Assembly: GCA_900547805.1 (NCBI GenBank)
Contig: URIE01000041.1
Location: 1-14,803 of the forward strand
DNA from: an uncultured Collinsella sp.
GTDB lineage: Bacteria; Actinomycetota; Coriobacteriia; Coriobacteriales; Coriobacteriaceae
Direction: 5' to 3'
Length of the DNA: 14,803 bases
The notes under the pieces are model-generated. The model ran no database searches, had not been told where the DNA came from, and saw nothing but the letters and a program-made list of their open reading frames with translations. A program made the translations under genes and the position numbers. This document shows, piece after piece, positions 13,579 to 14,803 of this stretch (its first letter is position 1; each line of letters starts with the position of its first letter).

Positions 13579-13592
13579 GTAAGGAGGATCAC

Positions 13593-14477
13593 ATGAGCGA
13601 AAAGCAAATGAGGCTCGGCGCCCTCGAGGCCGGCGGGACCAAGATGGTCTGTGCCGTGGTGTCCGGCGACGGCGAGGTCCTCGACCGTATGGAGACCCCG
13701 ACGCTTACGCCCGCCGAGACCGTCCCGCAGATGGTCGAGTGGTTCACCGCCCGCGATGTGGACGCGTTGGGCATCGGCGCCTTCGGCCCGACCTGCGTCG
13801 ACCCCAACGACGAGCGCTACGGCTCCATCCTCCAGACGCCCAAGCTCGCGTGGCGAGGCCATGGTCTTCGCGCCGCGTTCGCCGACGCCCTCGGGATTCC
13901 GGTGGCCTACGACACGGACGTGAACGTTGCCTGCCTCGGCGAAGTGGTCTTCGGCTGCTGCAAGGGGCTCGAGGACGCCGTCTACGTGACCATCGGCACC
14001 GGCGTGGGCGCGGGCGTCATGTGCGCGGGCAGGCTCCTTCACGGCATGCTGCACCCCGAGGCCGGCCACATGCTGGTAAGGGCCCGTCCCACCGAGGAGG
14101 AACGCTGCGTCTGCCCGAGCCACGCGAGCTGTCTCGAGGGCCTCGCCTCCGGCCCCGCTATCGCCGCGCGCTGGGGAAAGCCCGCAGCCGAGCTCGCGGA
14201 CAACGATGAGGTGTGGGCGCTCGAGGGGGATTATCTGGGGCAGATGTGCGCGAACCTCGTGCTCATGTACTCGCCTCGCCGCATCGTCCTCGGCGGCGGC
14301 GTGATGCACCAGGAGCAGCTCTACGGCATCGTCCGCAAGAAGACCCTCGAATATCTGGGTGGCTACATCCAGACCGCCGAGCTTAAGGATATGGAGAGCT
14401 ACATCTGCGCCCCGGGCTGCGGCGGCGACCAAGGAATCCTCGGCGCGGCCGAGCTGGCAAGAAGGGCGCTCGCGTAA
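13593..14477 (+). CDS. ROK family fructokinase
   Basis: This 294-residue cytoplasmic kinase is expected to turn fructose into fructose 6-phosphate with ATP. The ATP loop is LGALEAGGTKMVCAV (8-22). Then come IGAFGPTCVDPNDERYGSILQTPKLAW (61-87), the catalytic aspartate D109 in DTDVNVACLGE and TIGTGVGAGV (133-142). The zinc site has H159, C174, H177 and C180 (GH ... CPSHASCLEGLASGPA), a form seen in fructokinases of the ROK group rather than glucokinases. AAGGAGG lies 5-6 bases before the ATG. The gene is 79 bases after the glycosidase, past a hairpin. It would phosphorylate the non-phosphorylated half released by the glycosidase. Mannose or another hexose cannot be excluded as substrate. Confidence 0.9.
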   Translation: MSEKQMRLGALEAGGTKMVCAVVSGDGEVLDRMETPTLTPAETVPQMVEWFTARDVDALGIGAFGPTCVDPNDERYGSILQTPKLAWRGHGLRAAFADALGIPVAYDTDVNVACLGEVVFGCCKGLEDAVYVTIGTGVGAGVMCAGRLLHGMLHPEAGHMLVRARPTEEERCVCPSHASCLEGLASGPAIAARWGKPAAELADNDEVWALEGDYLGQMCANLVLMYSPRRIVLGGGVMHQEQLYGIVRKKTLEYLGGYIQTAELKDMESYICAPGCGGDQGILGAAELARRALA

Positions 14478-14509
14478 CTTGCGCTCTCTCCGCCATACAA
14501 CGCGTTAAG

Positions 14510-14564
14510 AAAAGACGAGCGCTTCTTGCCAATTGAGCGGCAAGAAGTGCTCGTCTTTTGCATT
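14510..14564. terminator. Two-way intrinsic terminator
   Basis: AAAAGACGAGCGCTTCTTGCC (14510-14530, given as arms AAAAGACGAGC plus GCTTCTTGCC) pairs with 14539-14559 over 21 positions with one G-T wobble and an 8-base loop. Rightward it is followed by GCATTTTTG, and leftward the stem foot gives TTTTCTT, so it can stop transcripts from both strands. It ends the sugar operon and the leftward gene entering from the right. Confidence 0.88.
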
Positions 14565-14572
14565 TTTGTCTC

Positions 14573-14803
14573 TCAAAATCTTATTTTCACGATTTGCATT
14601 TTCATCCCGTTGTCACCGACCCTTGCGAGAAACCGGAAAAAGCCGCTGACAGAAGGGTCTCTCAAATCGTTGTAACCCAGCATATAGCCGCGACTTGTGA
14701 CCTGCAGACGGCTGTCCCACGTGCCGATTTCCTTGGCGGCATCCGAAACCGCAAAATATGCCCCCACATCCTTGATTTTTGCAGTCTTAAGCCATGTTTT
14801 TGC
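14573..14803 (-). CDS. Hypothetical protein, 3' end only
   Basis: The leftward frame is open from the window edge to a stop at 14573-14575, giving at least 76 residues; the start lies outside. It includes GAYFAVSDAAKEIGTWDSRL, GYMLGYNDLRDPSVSGFF and a basic end MKMQIVKIRF. I do not recognise a family. Composition is less GC-rich than the sugar operon. The two-way terminator next to its stop supports it as a real gene. It is not part of the sugar operon because of orientation. Confidence 0.55.
   Translation of the reverse strand, partial: AKTWLKTAKIKDVGAYFAVSDAAKEIGTWDSRLQVTSRGYMLGYNDLRDPSVSGFFRFLARVGDNGMKMQIVKIRF

Noticed and set aside
1..14803. tRNA or rRNA genes
   Set aside because: No cloverleaf, TTCRA-type arm or rRNA-like stretch was seen by eye, although a covariance search was not possible.

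Overview
The window looks like a piece of a GC-rich Coriobacteriia chromosome, most likely a gut Collinsella or close relative. I infer this from the GC-rich codon use, the mannose-family PTS with a LevR-type regulator, the stand-alone carbamate kinase and the repeat-rich intergenic DNA. No rRNA or marker gene is present, so the taxon is a judgement from gene style, not a proof.

Left part (1-4810). An intergenic block of repeats and hairpins (1-296) is followed by a leftward carbamate kinase gene (arcC) with a clear intrinsic terminator. About 600 bases without a convincing gene come next. A rightward two-gene unit follows: a DUF3830 cyclophilin-like protein and an unrecognised 174-residue protein. 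Then comes a less GC-rich AAA ATPase with a DUF4143 nuclease-like end, preceded by three evenly spaced 19-base direct repeats. A 300-base stretch with two copies of a hairpin repeat closes this part.

Middle (4811-6983). A complete IS3-family, IS150-like insertion sequence has 24-base imperfect terminal inverted repeats, orfA, a slippery A7 run and orfB with a D-D-35-E core. Its left end folds into a terminator-like hairpin that also hides the orfA ribosome binding site. Downstream lies decayed DNA with what looks like a remnant of an MTA/SAH nucleosidase gene and a short leftward reading frame.

Right part (6984-14803). This is a sugar island laid out like the Bacillus levanase operon (levR-levDEFG-sacC). 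It holds a LevR-like regulator (here split by a frameshift), then PTS EIIB, EIIC, EIID and EIIA, a GH172/DUF2961 glycosidase with no signal peptide, and a ROK fructokinase. I infer uptake and phosphorylation of a fructose- or arabinose-furanoside, possibly a difructose anhydride type sugar. The GH172 enzyme would cleave it in the cytoplasm and the kinase would phosphorylate the freed fructose. The glycosidase is GH172 where the Bacillus operon uses a GH32 levanase, and this is the most promising candidate for an undescribed system here.

The regulator is odd in three ways. Its reading frame breaks inside a perfect 20-bp inverted repeat, its AAA domain has lost the Walker B acids, and it lacks the sigma-54 contact motif. 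The window ends with a strong two-way terminator and the 3' end of an unrecognised leftward gene.
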